Shown: positions 7,202-14,978 of the stretch, piece by piece | Layout of the letters: every line of letters begins with the position of its first letter | Position numbering within the stretch: the first letter of the stretch is position 1 | Assembly (NCBI GenBank): GCA_964555065.1 | Contig: CAZKRB010000051.1 | Location: 1-21,663, forward strand | DNA: 21,663 nucleotides | DNA from: Syntrophus sp964555065 | GTDB taxonomy: Bacteria; Desulfobacterota; Syntrophia; Syntrophales; Syntrophaceae | Direction: 5' to 3' | Notes under the pieces: model-generated | What the model saw: only the letters and a program-made list of their open reading frames with translations | Told to the model about the DNA's origin: nothing | Databases searched by the model: none | Made by a program: the position numbers and the translations under genes

Positions 7202-8806
7202 ATGGAAAAACTGAAGGAACGGGTGAACCTGAAAGAATTGGTGAACCTGAAGGAACTTGAAAAACTGAAGGAATTCAAACAGGCCAAGCGCTTGATCCGA
7301 AAGCGCGGGAAGCTGTTCCTGATTGTTTTCTGCTCCCTCCTGCCGCTGGCGATCCTGACGGCTTTTCTTCTGCCCCCCGCCTATGTCGCGAAATCCACCA
7401 TTCTGGTCGAAGCGCAGCAGATTCCCACGGAGTATGTCCGGACCTCCGTGACGAGTTACGTGGAGGAACGGCTGGCCACCATTTCCCAGCAGATTCTCAG
7501 CCGCGCCAATCTCCTCGAAATCATCAACAAGTTCAATCTTTATTCCGATATGCGGAAGAAAGTCCCCACGGAAGAAGTCATCAGTGTCATGCGCAATGAC
7601 ATCAAGCTGGAAACGATCAGCGCCGGCGAACTGAGCAAGGGGGGGCGGTCCGGCGGCGCCAAGGGCGTGACGGTCGCCTTTACCCTGTCTTACGAAGGGA
7701 AGGATCCGGCCACCGTGCAGAAGGTCACCAATGTGCTGGCCTCCCTTTACCTGGAAGAAAACCTCAAGAAACGAAGCGAACGGGCAGAGGGGACGGCGGA
7801 ATTTCTCAGTTCCCAGCTGGAGCTGCTCAAGAAGCAGATGGAGGACTACGCCGCCAAAATCAGTGAAATGAAGGCGGCCCATGCGGGTGAGCTTCCGGAG
7901 CACAGCGAGATCAACATGAAGGCCATCGACCAGCTCAAACGTGACCTGGAGCAGATCAACACCCAGATGCGGATCGCCCAGGAGCGCAAAGTCTACCTGG
8001 AGGCTCAGCTGATTTCCTCGGGGCTTGACAAATCCGACGAGCTGCCGGAGCTCCGCAAAGAGCTGGCAAGCCGCCAGGCCACCCTGTCCGATGAGCATCC
8101 GGACATTATCCGCCTGAAAAGAGAAATCCGTTCCCTGGAAAGAGGGGGCGGCTCCAGGGGAGCGAGGAACGTCAGCCCGGCCTATACCGCCCTGAAATCC
8201 CAGATTGATACGGCGGCCATGGAAATCCGCTCCCTCCAGCAGCAGAGCCGCCTCGCGAAAATTCAGATAAATGAATACCAGGGCAAACTGGACCGCGCTC
8301 CCGCGATCGAGGGGGAATACAAAAGCCTGCTCAGCGATTACGAAAATGCCAAGAACAAGTACAACGACATCATGAACAAGCTCTTGGAAGCCAGGGTCGC
8401 TCAGGGCATGGAGGAAACACAGAAGGCGGAGCGCTTCACGATTATCGAGCCGGCCGCTTTCCCGGAAAGACCGGCCAAGCCGGACCGGCCCAAAATTCTT
8501 TTGATGGGCCTGCTTCTGTCTTTCTGTGCCGGCGCCGGCCTCGTCGCGACGCAGGAATTTCTCGATCGATCCATCAAGTCGGAAGATGAATTGATCGCCC
8601 TTGCCCAGGTGCCGGTCCTGTCGGCGATCCCTTTTATGGAAGAGAAAAGTCAGGCCATCCGGCCCGTGAAAGAAAAAAATCTCCGGATCATCCTGGCCGC
8701 ATCAGCCGGCGCCGCCCTCCTGCTGCTCCTGCTGATCCACGTGCTTTTCACGCCCCTGGATATCCTCTGGATTCGGCTGCAGAATAAATTCATGATGCTC
8801 TTTTAA
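7202..8806 (+). CDS. Wzz/GumC-like polysaccharide chain-length determinant (co-polymerase)
   Basis: A 534-residue inner-membrane protein with AAGGT 8 bases before ATG 7202. Residues 2-25 are four 6-residue repeats (EKLKER, VNLKEL, VNLKEL, EKLKEF) predicted to be helical and cytoplasmic. TM1 is about 38-58, followed by a Wzz-type beta/alpha region (STILVEAQQIPTEYV) and long periplasmic coiled coils (about 190-420) containing LSDEHPDIIRLKREI. The proline motif PAAFPERPAKPDRP precedes TM2 (about 431-450). A third hydrophobic segment (about 494-517, AGAALLLLLLIHVL) and a short basic end follow. This protein sets glycan length and couples to the BY-kinase-like ATPase encoded next. Architecture fits the chain-length family of XrtA loci; the third C-terminal segment is seen in some of these. 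Confidence 0.9.
   Translation: MEKLKERVNLKELVNLKELEKLKEFKQAKRLIRKRGKLFLIVFCSLLPLAILTAFLLPPAYVAKSTILVEAQQIPTEYVRTSVTSYVEERLATISQQILSRANLLEIINKFNLYSDMRKKVPTEEVISVMRNDIKLETISAGELSKGGRSGGAKGVTVAFTLSYEGKDPATVQKVTNVLASLYLEENLKKRSERAEGTAEFLSSQLELLKKQMEDYAAKISEMKAAHAGELPEHSEINMKAIDQLKRDLEQINTQMRIAQERKVYLEAQLISSGLDKSDELPELRKELASRQATLSDEHPDIIRLKREIRSLERGGGSRGARNVSPAYTALKSQIDTAAMEIRSLQQQSRLAKIQINEYQGKLDRAPAIEGEYKSLLSDYENAKNKYNDIMNKLLEARVAQGMEETQKAERFTIIEPAAFPERPAKPDRPKILLMGLLLSFCAGAGLVATQEFLDRSIKSEDELIALAQVPVLSAIPFMEEKSQAIRPVKEKNLRIILAASAGAALLLLLLIHVLFTPLDILWIRLQNKFMMLF
7205..7276 (+). repeat. 18-bp tandem repeat x4 directly after the start codon of the chain-length gene
   Basis: Four consecutive 18-bp units encode EKLKER, VNLKEL, VNLKEL and EKLKEF. 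Units 2 and 3 differ at only a few third-position or last bases, and units 1 and 4 share GAAAAACTGAAGGAA. Copy-number change would lengthen the cytoplasmic N-terminus without a frameshift. Confidence 0.85.
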
Positions 8807-8860
8807 ACGCAGAGGCCCGGCTTGAATCATTCCGACAACAACCGCCAACAACTGAAAAAC

Positions 8861-8866
8861 AGAAGG
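8861..8866 (+). promoter_or_regulatory. ribosome binding site deciding the BY-kinase start
   Basis: AGAAGG lies 8 bases before GTG 8875. It overlaps the alternative in-frame GTG at 8866, which therefore has no usable site of its own. This favours 8875. Confidence 0.6.
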
Positions 8867-8874
8867 TGTCTGCC

Positions 8875-9678
8875 GTGAGCAAGTTGCAGAAATCATTGGA
8901 AAAGGCCAAGGAAGCCAGGGGATATTCCCTTGAAAATCTGACCCTTGAACCGGGAACTGAACCGGTAGAATATCCGGAAAAAAGGCGGGAAGTGCACGCC
9001 CCCGCGTACGTCGAAACGCGCACGCTGCCCGCGGACTTTCACTACCTGAGACAGAACCATATCATTCCCGTCTGTTATGGAAATCCCGTGGCGGACCGGT
9101 TTAAAATCCTCCGCACCAAGGTTCTGAACCGGATGGTCGAAGAGGGCAAAAACACCCTGCTGATCACCAGCGCCAATCCCGGTGAAGGCAAGACGCTGAC
9201 GGCCATCAATCTGGCCATCAGCATCTCCCATGAAATGGACCGCACCACGCTGCTTGTGGACAGCGACCTTCGTAAACCCTCCATCCACAGCTATTTCGGC
9301 TTCGAGGTCACTCCGGGGCTCTCCGATTACCTGAAAAAAAGAGCAGAGCTCAGCGACCTGCTGATTTCTCCCGGCATCGACAAGCTGGTTATTCTGCCCG
9401 GCGGCAAACCCCTGACCAACTCGGCGGAATTCCTGGGGTCGCCGCGGATGGAAGCCCTGGTCCGGGAAATGAAGGAACGGTATGCCGACCGTTTCATCAT
9501 CTTCGACAGCTGCTCCCTGCTGAGTTACGCCGACCCCCTCGTTTTTTCCCGCTTCATTGACGGAATCCTGATTGTCGTGGAAGCGGAAAAAACAACGCGC
9601 GACGAGTTGAAGCGCACCCTGGACATACTCAGGGATCGGCCCGTCATCGGCACGCTGCTGAACAAGGTCAGGGATTAG
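8875..9678 (+). CDS. BY-kinase-like tyrosine autokinase/ATPase of the export system (CpsD/CapB type)
   Basis: A 267-residue protein from GTG 8875. Residues 1-65 are a variable charged lead with VSKLQKSLEKAKEARG, typical of XrtA-locus kinases. The P-loop ATPase follows: Walker A SANPGEGKT (99-107, K106), Walker A' LLVDSDLRKP (126-135, D129 and D131) and Walker B IIFDSC (208-213). The Asp of Walker B is kept, but the usual following Pro-Pro is replaced by CSLL. The protein stops at KVRD without the C-terminal tyrosine cluster of classical BY kinases; the last Tyr is near 218. It should bind the cytoplasmic ends of the chain-length protein encoded 68 bases upstream and cycle assembly by ATP binding. 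Tyrosine autophosphorylation is doubtful. Confidence 0.88.
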   Translation: MSKLQKSLEKAKEARGYSLENLTLEPGTEPVEYPEKRREVHAPAYVETRTLPADFHYLRQNHIIPVCYGNPVADRFKILRTKVLNRMVEEGKNTLLITSANPGEGKTLTAINLAISISHEMDRTTLLVDSDLRKPSIHSYFGFEVTPGLSDYLKKRAELSDLLISPGIDKLVILPGGKPLTNSAEFLGSPRMEALVREMKERYADRFIIFDSCSLLSYADPLVFSRFIDGILIVVEAEKTTRDELKRTLDILRDRPVIGTLLNKVRD

Positions 9679-9834
9679 ATAAAACGGACCGGACTGCTCC
9701 TTTCCTTTAATCCCTACCCTTAGTCCTTAGCTCGGCTTTCACCTGTTTTTCATCCGGAGGCTGAGACAGATTCAGGTATCCGGCAATCAAATTCATGCTT
9801 TCCCTGATACCGAAGGAACCCGGATTGTGCGATC

Positions 9835-11049
9835 ATGAAACAAAAAAGGCAAATCGTCATGTCCAGATCTTCCGGCGTGGACCGGACGCCTCCTCCCGCT
9901 GAACCGGTGATGCCCGGCGGCTTTTCCCACCAGGGGCCCGGCCAGGATTCCTTCTGCGGCGAAACGGCTTTTCAGGAAAAACTGCTTTTCGAAAGGCAGC
10001 GGACCGACCGCTCGGGACTCCCTTTCCTTCTCATCCTGATCGAGTTGGATTTCCTGCGGAAAAAGAGCAGGGGAACGGATGCCGGGAATCTCGAAGGGGT
10101 CGAGAATCGCCTGATTGCAGGGATCCTCCCCCTGATCCGGCAAACGGACATGGCCGGGTGGTTCGCCTGTCCGGATCGGATCGGGGTGGTCTACACGCTG
10201 CTCTGTCCGGAAAAACAGGAGGAAAACCGGGATGCGCTGCTGCGGCGGGTGAAGGATCTGGTCGCGGCCGTTCTTCCCCCGGAAGCCTTGAAAGGCGTCC
10301 GCCTCTCCTCCCATTTGTACCCCACGGACTTCGAGGGGGAAAAGGATTCAGCCCTGAAGCGGTCCCTCTACCCCGGTCATGGCCAAAGCAGGCGCGGGCG
10401 GTCTGCCGCCCTGGGGTTGAAGCGGGTGCTGGACCTTTTGGTCAGCGCCGCCGGGCTGCTTCTTCTTTCCCCAGCCCTGATCGTGATTGCCCTCCTCGTC
10501 AAAACCACGTCCCCGGGGCCTGTCTTCTTTCGGCAGGAACGGCTGGGGCTGCAGGGAAGGCCCTTTGTATTCCTCAAATTCAGGTCCATGAAGGCGGACA
10601 ACGATCCGTCCATTCACCAGCAGTACATCGAGTCACTGATCGGAAAAAATCTTCCCGCCCGGGATACGGCAATGGCGGAGGGAGGCGAGGCGGTTTACAA
10701 ACTCACCGATGATCCCCGGGTAACGCGGGTCGGCCGTTTCCTGAGAAAAACCAGCCTGGATGAAATTCCACAATTCATCAACGTCCTGAAGGGGGAAATG
10801 TCGCTCATCGGCCCCCGGCCCCCCATCCCTTATGAACTGGAGCATTACCAGCCCTGGCACCGGCGCCGCATCATGGAAGTGAAACCGGGGATTACCGGCC
10901 TCTGGCAGGTCAGAGGGCGCAGCCGCTGCGATTTTGATGAGATGGTGCGGCTGGATCTGCAATACATCCGGGAATGGTCCCTCTGGCTCGACATCAAGAT
11001 TCTTCTGCAGACGCCATGGGCCATGATTTCCGGCGCAGGCGGATATTGA
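9835..11049 (+). CDS. polyprenyl-phosphate sugar-1-phosphate transferase with degenerate GGDEF-like N-terminus
   Basis: A 404-residue protein from ATG 9835; an in-frame ATG at 9859 with a weak AAAGG upstream is an alternative. Residues 193-404 are a bacterial sugar transferase: membrane segment about 199-222, then FFRQERLGLQGRPFVFLKFRSM, the catalytic DE dyad D309-E310 in SLDEIPQF, SLIGPRPP and the end TPWAMISGAGGY. It transfers sugar-1-phosphate to undecaprenyl phosphate, starting the repeat unit. It lacks the multi-TM WbaP-type front. Residues about 48-168 instead follow the order of a GGDEF domain (PFLLILIELD, IRQTDMAGWF, then a hydrophobic strand and SSHLYPTDFEG), with the signature GGDEF replaced by ACPDR. 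That domain is probably catalytically dead and could be a sensory or c-di-GMP-related module (inference). Confidence 0.88.
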   Translation: MKQKRQIVMSRSSGVDRTPPPAEPVMPGGFSHQGPGQDSFCGETAFQEKLLFERQRTDRSGLPFLLILIELDFLRKKSRGTDAGNLEGVENRLIAGILPLIRQTDMAGWFACPDRIGVVYTLLCPEKQEENRDALLRRVKDLVAAVLPPEALKGVRLSSHLYPTDFEGEKDSALKRSLYPGHGQSRRGRSAALGLKRVLDLLVSAAGLLLLSPALIVIALLVKTTSPGPVFFRQERLGLQGRPFVFLKFRSMKADNDPSIHQQYIESLIGKNLPARDTAMAEGGEAVYKLTDDPRVTRVGRFLRKTSLDEIPQFINVLKGEMSLIGPRPPIPYELEHYQPWHRRRIMEVKPGITGLWQVRGRSRCDFDEMVRLDLQYIREWSLWLDIKILLQTPWAMISGAGGY

Positions 11050-11148
11050 AAGCAGGCGCTACGGAACAACGATACAAACATCAGGAACTGAATGCGGCAT
11101 GCAGCGGCTCTTGAGAGCATACCCCACTGAATGGAGAGGAGAAAGAGG

Positions 11149-12150
11149 ATGATTCACATCGGAGTTATTGGATACGGTTACTGGGGGCCGAATATTGTAC
11201 GGAATTTCAACAGCATCGAAAGCGCGCGGGTGGCAGCCGTCGGCGATAAGAATCCCGACGCCCTGAAGAAGGTGAATGCCGCCTGGCCGGGCATCAGAAC
11301 GACGACGGACTGTGACGAAGTCATTTCCGCCCCGGACATCGATGCCGTGGCGGTGGTCACCCCGGTTTATACGCACTTCGAACTGGCCAGAAAGGTCCTG
11401 CAGGAGGGCAAGCATCTCTTCATCGAAAAGCCCTTCACCTCCACCTCCGCCGAGGCGGAAGAGCTGCTGGAGCTGGCGGCGCGGAAAAATCTCACCATCA
11501 TGGTGGATCACACCTTTCTCTTTTCCGGGGCGGTGAAAAAGATCAAAGAGCTGATTGAACAGGACGTTCTGGGCGACCTGTATTACTTCGACTCCATGCG
11601 AGTGAATCTCGGCCTTTTTCAGCATGACATCAACGTGATCTGGGATCTTGCCCCCCATGATCTTTCCATCATGGACTATCTCGTCAAGGATCCTCCCCAG
11701 GCGGTTATTGCCACGGGCATTTCCCATTTCAACGGCCATGAAGACGTGGCCTATGTCTCCTGCTATTTTTCGAACAACATGATCGCCCATTTCAACGTCA
11801 ACTGGCTTTCTCCCGTCAAGGTGAGAACAACGCTCATCGGCGGGAACAAGAAGATGGTGGTCTGGAATGACCTGGAAGCCGATGAAAAGATCAAGGTTTA
11901 TGACAAGGGGGCGGATATTACCAACAGGGAAGGCATTTATAACCTGCTGATCAATTACCGCTCCGGGGATATGTGGATGCCCAAGGTGGACACGACGGAA
12001 TCGCTGAAACTGGAAGCCAACTACTTTGTGGACTGCATCACCAACAACAAGACGCCCATCAATGACGGCCAATCGGGAATGCGGGTCGTCAAGATTCTGG
12101 AGGCCGCGAACAAGTCCCTGAGAAACAAAGGAGCCATGGTTTACCTATGA
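11149..12150 (+). CDS. Gfo/Idh/MocA NAD-dependent nucleotide-sugar 3-dehydrogenase, WbpB/WlbA-like
   Basis: A 333-residue protein. ATG 11149 is chosen over the in-frame ATG 11131 because GAGGAGAAAGAGG lies between them as ribosome site and the Rossmann strand starts at once (MIHIGVIGYGYWG, GxGxxG at 8-13). The family signature EKP is at 93-95 (K94) and the active-site His is in WDLAPHDLS (H170). In WbpB/WlbA this enzyme oxidises C3 of UDP-GlcNAc uronate before amination. The stop codon overlaps the start of the acetyltransferase gene by ATGA, and an aminotransferase follows, matching the wbpB-wbpD-wbpE order. A GnnA-like reaction on UDP-GlcNAc is an alternative, but the acetyltransferase argues for the diacetamido sugar. 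Confidence 0.85.
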   Translation: MIHIGVIGYGYWGPNIVRNFNSIESARVAAVGDKNPDALKKVNAAWPGIRTTTDCDEVISAPDIDAVAVVTPVYTHFELARKVLQEGKHLFIEKPFTSTSAEAEELLELAARKNLTIMVDHTFLFSGAVKKIKELIEQDVLGDLYYFDSMRVNLGLFQHDINVIWDLAPHDLSIMDYLVKDPPQAVIATGISHFNGHEDVAYVSCYFSNNMIAHFNVNWLSPVKVRTTLIGGNKKMVVWNDLEADEKIKVYDKGADITNREGIYNLLINYRSGDMWMPKVDTTESLKLEANYFVDCITNNKTPINDGQSGMRVVKILEAANKSLRNKGAMVYL

Positions 12151-12623
12151 ATCAATACCTGTGCCTTGCCGACGATGTCCGGCTGGGAGAAAACGTCAAG
12201 CTGTCCAAGTTCATCAACGCCTATGGATGCTCCATCGGCGACAACACCAAGATCGGCGCCTTTGTGGAAATCCAGAAGAACGCCTCGATCGGCAGGAACT
12301 GCAAGATTTCCAGCCATACCTTCATCTGTGAAGGCGTCACCATCGAGGATAATGTGTTCGTCGGCCACAACGTCGCCTTCATCAACGATTCCTATCCCCG
12401 GGCGACGGCCGCGGACGGCGCCTTGCAGACCGAGGCGGACTGGCAGGTCGAACCCACCCGGGTCAAGAAGGGGGCGTCCATCGGCTCCGGCTGCACCATT
12501 CTGAGCAAGGTCACCATCGGGGAAAACGCCCTGATCGGCGCCGGCAGCGTGGTGACCCGCGACGTCCCGGACAACGCCGTCGTGGCGGGAAATCCCGCGA
12601 CATTCTTCAGGAATGTTCCATAA
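12147..12623 (+). CDS. left-handed beta-helix N-acetyltransferase, WbpD/WlbB-like
   Basis: A 158-residue hexapeptide-repeat protein with coils such as IGDNTKIGAFVEIQ, IGRNCKISSHTFI, ASIGSGCTILSKVTIGENA and LIGAGSVVTRDVP. The segment VGHNVAFINDSYPRA is the insertion typical of WbpD/WlbB/QdtC transferases, which acetylate the 3-amino group of a UDP-3-amino sugar using acetyl-CoA. The start overlaps the preceding dehydrogenase stop (ATGA) and AAAGGAG lies about 13 bases upstream, so translation is probably coupled. At 158 residues it is somewhat shorter than WbpD, mostly at the C-terminus. It ends 40 bases before the aminotransferase that would supply its substrate. Confidence 0.85.
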   Translation: MNQYLCLADDVRLGENVKLSKFINAYGCSIGDNTKIGAFVEIQKNASIGRNCKISSHTFICEGVTIEDNVFVGHNVAFINDSYPRATAADGALQTEADWQVEPTRVKKGASIGSGCTILSKVTIGENALIGAGSVVTRDVPDNAVVAGNPATFFRNVP

Positions 12624-12663
12624 TTCCCTGTTCCATCATTCTCATAGATAAGGAGATTCGTTC

Positions 12664-13767
12664 ATGCAGGTTCCCTTTCTCGATTTGAAAGCACAGTACC
12701 GGAGCATCAAGGAAGAAATTGACGCGGCCATGCAGGCCGTCGTGGATCAGACCGCCTTTGCCGGCGGGCCCTTTGTCGCCCGCTTCGAGGAGGCCTTTGC
12801 CGCCTTCTGCGGCTGCAGCTATGCCGTCGGCACGGGCAGCGGCACGGACGCCCTCTGGATGGCGCTGATCGCCGCGGGCATCGGTCCGGGCGATGAAGTC
12901 CTCACCGTTCCCGACACCTTTATCGCCACGGCGGAGGCCATTTCGTTCTGCGGCGCTCAGCCGGTTTTTGTGGATGTGGTGGAAAGCACCTGCAACATGG
13001 ACCCGGAAAAACTGGAGGGAGCCCTTACGGAACGGACCAGGGCCATCATCCCCGTCCATCTCTTCGGCCAGCCGGCGGACATGGATCCGATTCTGGAAAT
13101 CGCCCGCCGACATGAACTGCTGGTGATCGAAGACGCCTGCCAGGCGCACGGCGCCCTTTACAAGGGGAGGAAGGCCGGCTCCATGGGCGAGGCCGGCTGC
13201 TTCAGCTTCTATCCGGGGAAGAACCTCGGGGCTTACGGGGAAGCGGGCGCGGTGGTGACCAACAGCGAGGCCCTGGCGGAAAAGATGCGCCGGTTCCGCG
13301 ATCATGGGCAGGCCCGGAAGTACGAGCATGAAATGATCGGCTGGAACGCCCGCATGGACGGCCTGCAGGGCGCCGTTCTGTCGGCCAAGCTGAACCACCT
13401 GGAAGACTGGAATGACGCCCGGCGGCAGCATGCCCGTCTTTACAGCGAGCTGCTCCAGGGAGTGAAGGGGATCATTCTGCCCACCGAGGCGGATTACGCC
13501 CGCCATGTCTATCACATCTACGCCATCCGGGTGAAAGAGCGCGACCAGCTGATCAGTCGGCTGGCGGAACGCCAGATCTTCTGCGGGATTCACTATCCCA
13601 TTCCCCTCCATCTGCAGAAAGCTTATGAATCCCTGGGATTTTTAGCGGGCCGTTTTCCCGTGGCGGAGCAGTGCGCCTCGGAATTCGTTTCCCTGCCCAT
13701 GTATCCCGAACTGACCGACGACCAGATCGCCTATGTCGCCGAAACGCTCAAAGCTCTGGTCGCATAG
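12664..13767 (+). CDS. DegT/DnrJ/EryC1/StrS-family PLP aminotransferase, WbpE/WlbC-like
   Basis: A 367-residue protein of normal family length, with AAGGAG at 8-base spacing before ATG 12664. The first residues VPFLDLKAQY are the usual family start. PLP-binding features are visible: VGTGSGTDAL phosphate loop (55-64), D157 in EDACQAHGA contacting the pyridine nitrogen, and the Schiff-base lysine K186 in SFYPGKNLGA. The C-terminal HVYHIYAIRV and GIHYPIPLHLQ are conserved. In the Wbp/Wlb pathway it aminates the C3 keto group using glutamate. With the two preceding genes it forms a compact three-gene cassette; the UDP-GlcNAc 6-dehydrogenase (WbpA) needed for the uronate version is not in this window. 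Confidence 0.9.
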   Translation: MQVPFLDLKAQYRSIKEEIDAAMQAVVDQTAFAGGPFVARFEEAFAAFCGCSYAVGTGSGTDALWMALIAAGIGPGDEVLTVPDTFIATAEAISFCGAQPVFVDVVESTCNMDPEKLEGALTERTRAIIPVHLFGQPADMDPILEIARRHELLVIEDACQAHGALYKGRKAGSMGEAGCFSFYPGKNLGAYGEAGAVVTNSEALAEKMRRFRDHGQARKYEHEMIGWNARMDGLQGAVLSAKLNHLEDWNDARRQHARLYSELLQGVKGIILPTEADYARHVYHIYAIRVKERDQLISRLAERQIFCGIHYPIPLHLQKAYESLGFLAGRFPVAEQCASEFVSLPMYPELTDDQIAYVAETLKALVA

Positions 13768-13902
13768 CGGTTATCCAACAGCCGGCTCCGGATCGAGTTT
13801 GTCGCGGCAAAGGAAGGGAGCGGATTGAACGGATTGAAGCCTCTGATCGAGCTTCTCTCTCAAAATAACGATCTATGGGAACCTGAAAAAACATAATCCC
13901 CG

Positions 13903-14973
13903 ATGGCAGGGCAAATCCGCATCGTCAACCCCTTGAATCATGCGCATTGGGATGAGCTGATCCTTTCTCATCGGGATTGCTCCTTTTTTCATTCCTCGGC
14001 CTGGGCAAGAGTTCTTTTCGAATCCTACGGTTATGCACCGGCCTATTTCGCCGCGTATCATTCTGATCGCCTCCTGGCCGATCGCTTCCTGGCCGACCGC
14101 CTCCTGGCCCTGATGCCCATCATGGAGGTCAACAGCTTTTTAACGGGGAAGAGAGGGGTCTCTCTGCCCTTCACCGATTACAGCAATCCCATTGCCGATG
14201 GAAGTGAAGGCCCCCAGGCTTTATTGGCCCAGGTCCTTCAGCATGGCCGGCAGCGCGGCTGGAAATATCTTGAGCTGCGGATGGGGAATTCTTTCTTACC
14301 GTCCGCGTTGCCCTCACAGACTTACGTGGGGCATACCCTGGATCTTACGGGAACGGCGGAACAGATTTTTTCCCGCTTTCGAAGCAGCACCAGAAGAAAT
14401 ATCCGGAAGGCCCTGCAAGCGGGGGTGGAGGTAACGATCGACTCCTCGCCGGATTCCATAAAGGAATTCCACCGCCTGAATTGCCTGACCAGAAAAGAAC
14501 ATGGTTTGCCTCCGCAGCCCTATGAATTTTTCAGGAACATCGGCCGGTATGTGCTCCTGAAAGGCTTCGGATCCGTCATTCTTGCCTCCTATCGAGGAAA
14601 AGTCATCGCCGGAGCGGTGTTTTTTCACTTCGGCAGAAAAGCACTCTACAAATACGGGGCATCCGATCGCGCATACCAGTCGCTCAGGGCAAACAACCTC
14701 GTCCTGTGGGAAGCCATTCAAGGATATGCTCACAGGGGATATCAGAGCCTTTGCTTCGGCAGGACGGAGATGGAAAATTCGGGCCTTCTGCAGTTCAAGG
14801 CCGGCTGGGGAACCACGGAGCATTGGATCCGCTATTACCGGTACGATTTCGGCAAGGCGGCTTTTACCGGCAGCTCTTCAAACGTTACCGGATTGCACAA
14901 TCCTGTTTTCAGGAACATGCCGATCCCCCTGCTGGAAAAGATCGGGAAGGTTCTTTACCGCCACATGGGATGA
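13903..14973 (+). CDS. FemAB/GNAT-fold acyltransferase-like protein (XrtA-associated FemAB type)
   Basis: A 356-residue protein of the usual length for FemAB-like proteins in XrtA/PEP-CTERM polysaccharide loci. Visible family features are the N-terminal SFFHSSAWARVL and the first GNAT half, which includes VSLPFTDYSNPI. The linking stretch FRSSTRRNIRKALQAGVEV is the usual substrate-side basic helix. The second GNAT half has ASYRGKVIAGAVFF, KYGASDRAY, and CFGRTEMENSGLLQFKAGWG. FemAB members transfer aminoacyl or acyl groups; in polysaccharide clusters the acceptor is unknown. Residues 55-69 carry the tandem unit DRLLA, DRFLA, DRLLA. No clear ribosome site precedes ATG 13903, and 135 bases separate it from the aminotransferase. 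Five bases separate it from the next gene. Confidence 0.82.
   Translation: MAGQIRIVNPLNHAHWDELILSHRDCSFFHSSAWARVLFESYGYAPAYFAAYHSDRLLADRFLADRLLALMPIMEVNSFLTGKRGVSLPFTDYSNPIADGSEGPQALLAQVLQHGRQRGWKYLELRMGNSFLPSALPSQTYVGHTLDLTGTAEQIFSRFRSSTRRNIRKALQAGVEVTIDSSPDSIKEFHRLNCLTRKEHGLPPQPYEFFRNIGRYVLLKGFGSVILASYRGKVIAGAVFFHFGRKALYKYGASDRAYQSLRANNLVLWEAIQGYAHRGYQSLCFGRTEMENSGLLQFKAGWGTTEHWIRYYRYDFGKAAFTGSSSNVTGLHNPVFRNMPIPLLEKIGKVLYRHMG
14065..14109 (+). repeat. 15-bp tandem repeat x3 in the FemAB-like gene
   Basis: Three adjacent 15-bp units (GATCGCCTCCTGGCC, GATCGCTTCCTGGCC, GACCGCCTCCTGGCC) encode DRLLA, DRFLA, DRLLA. Each differs by one or two bases. The insertion sits in a surface-type loop between two strands of the first GNAT half and looks like a recent slippage expansion. 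Confidence 0.9.
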
Positions 14974-14978
14974 AGTGA

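Noticed and set aside
5675..8098. 807-codon open frame on the minus strand
   Set aside because: It lies antisense to the TPR lipoprotein and chain-length genes, which have clear domains, signals and ribosome sites. Its composition is that of a GC-rich shadow frame.
11059..12072. 337-codon minus-strand frame opposite the WbpB-like gene, and a similar one at 12607-13611
   Set aside because: Both are antisense to strongly supported enzymes and show no domain.
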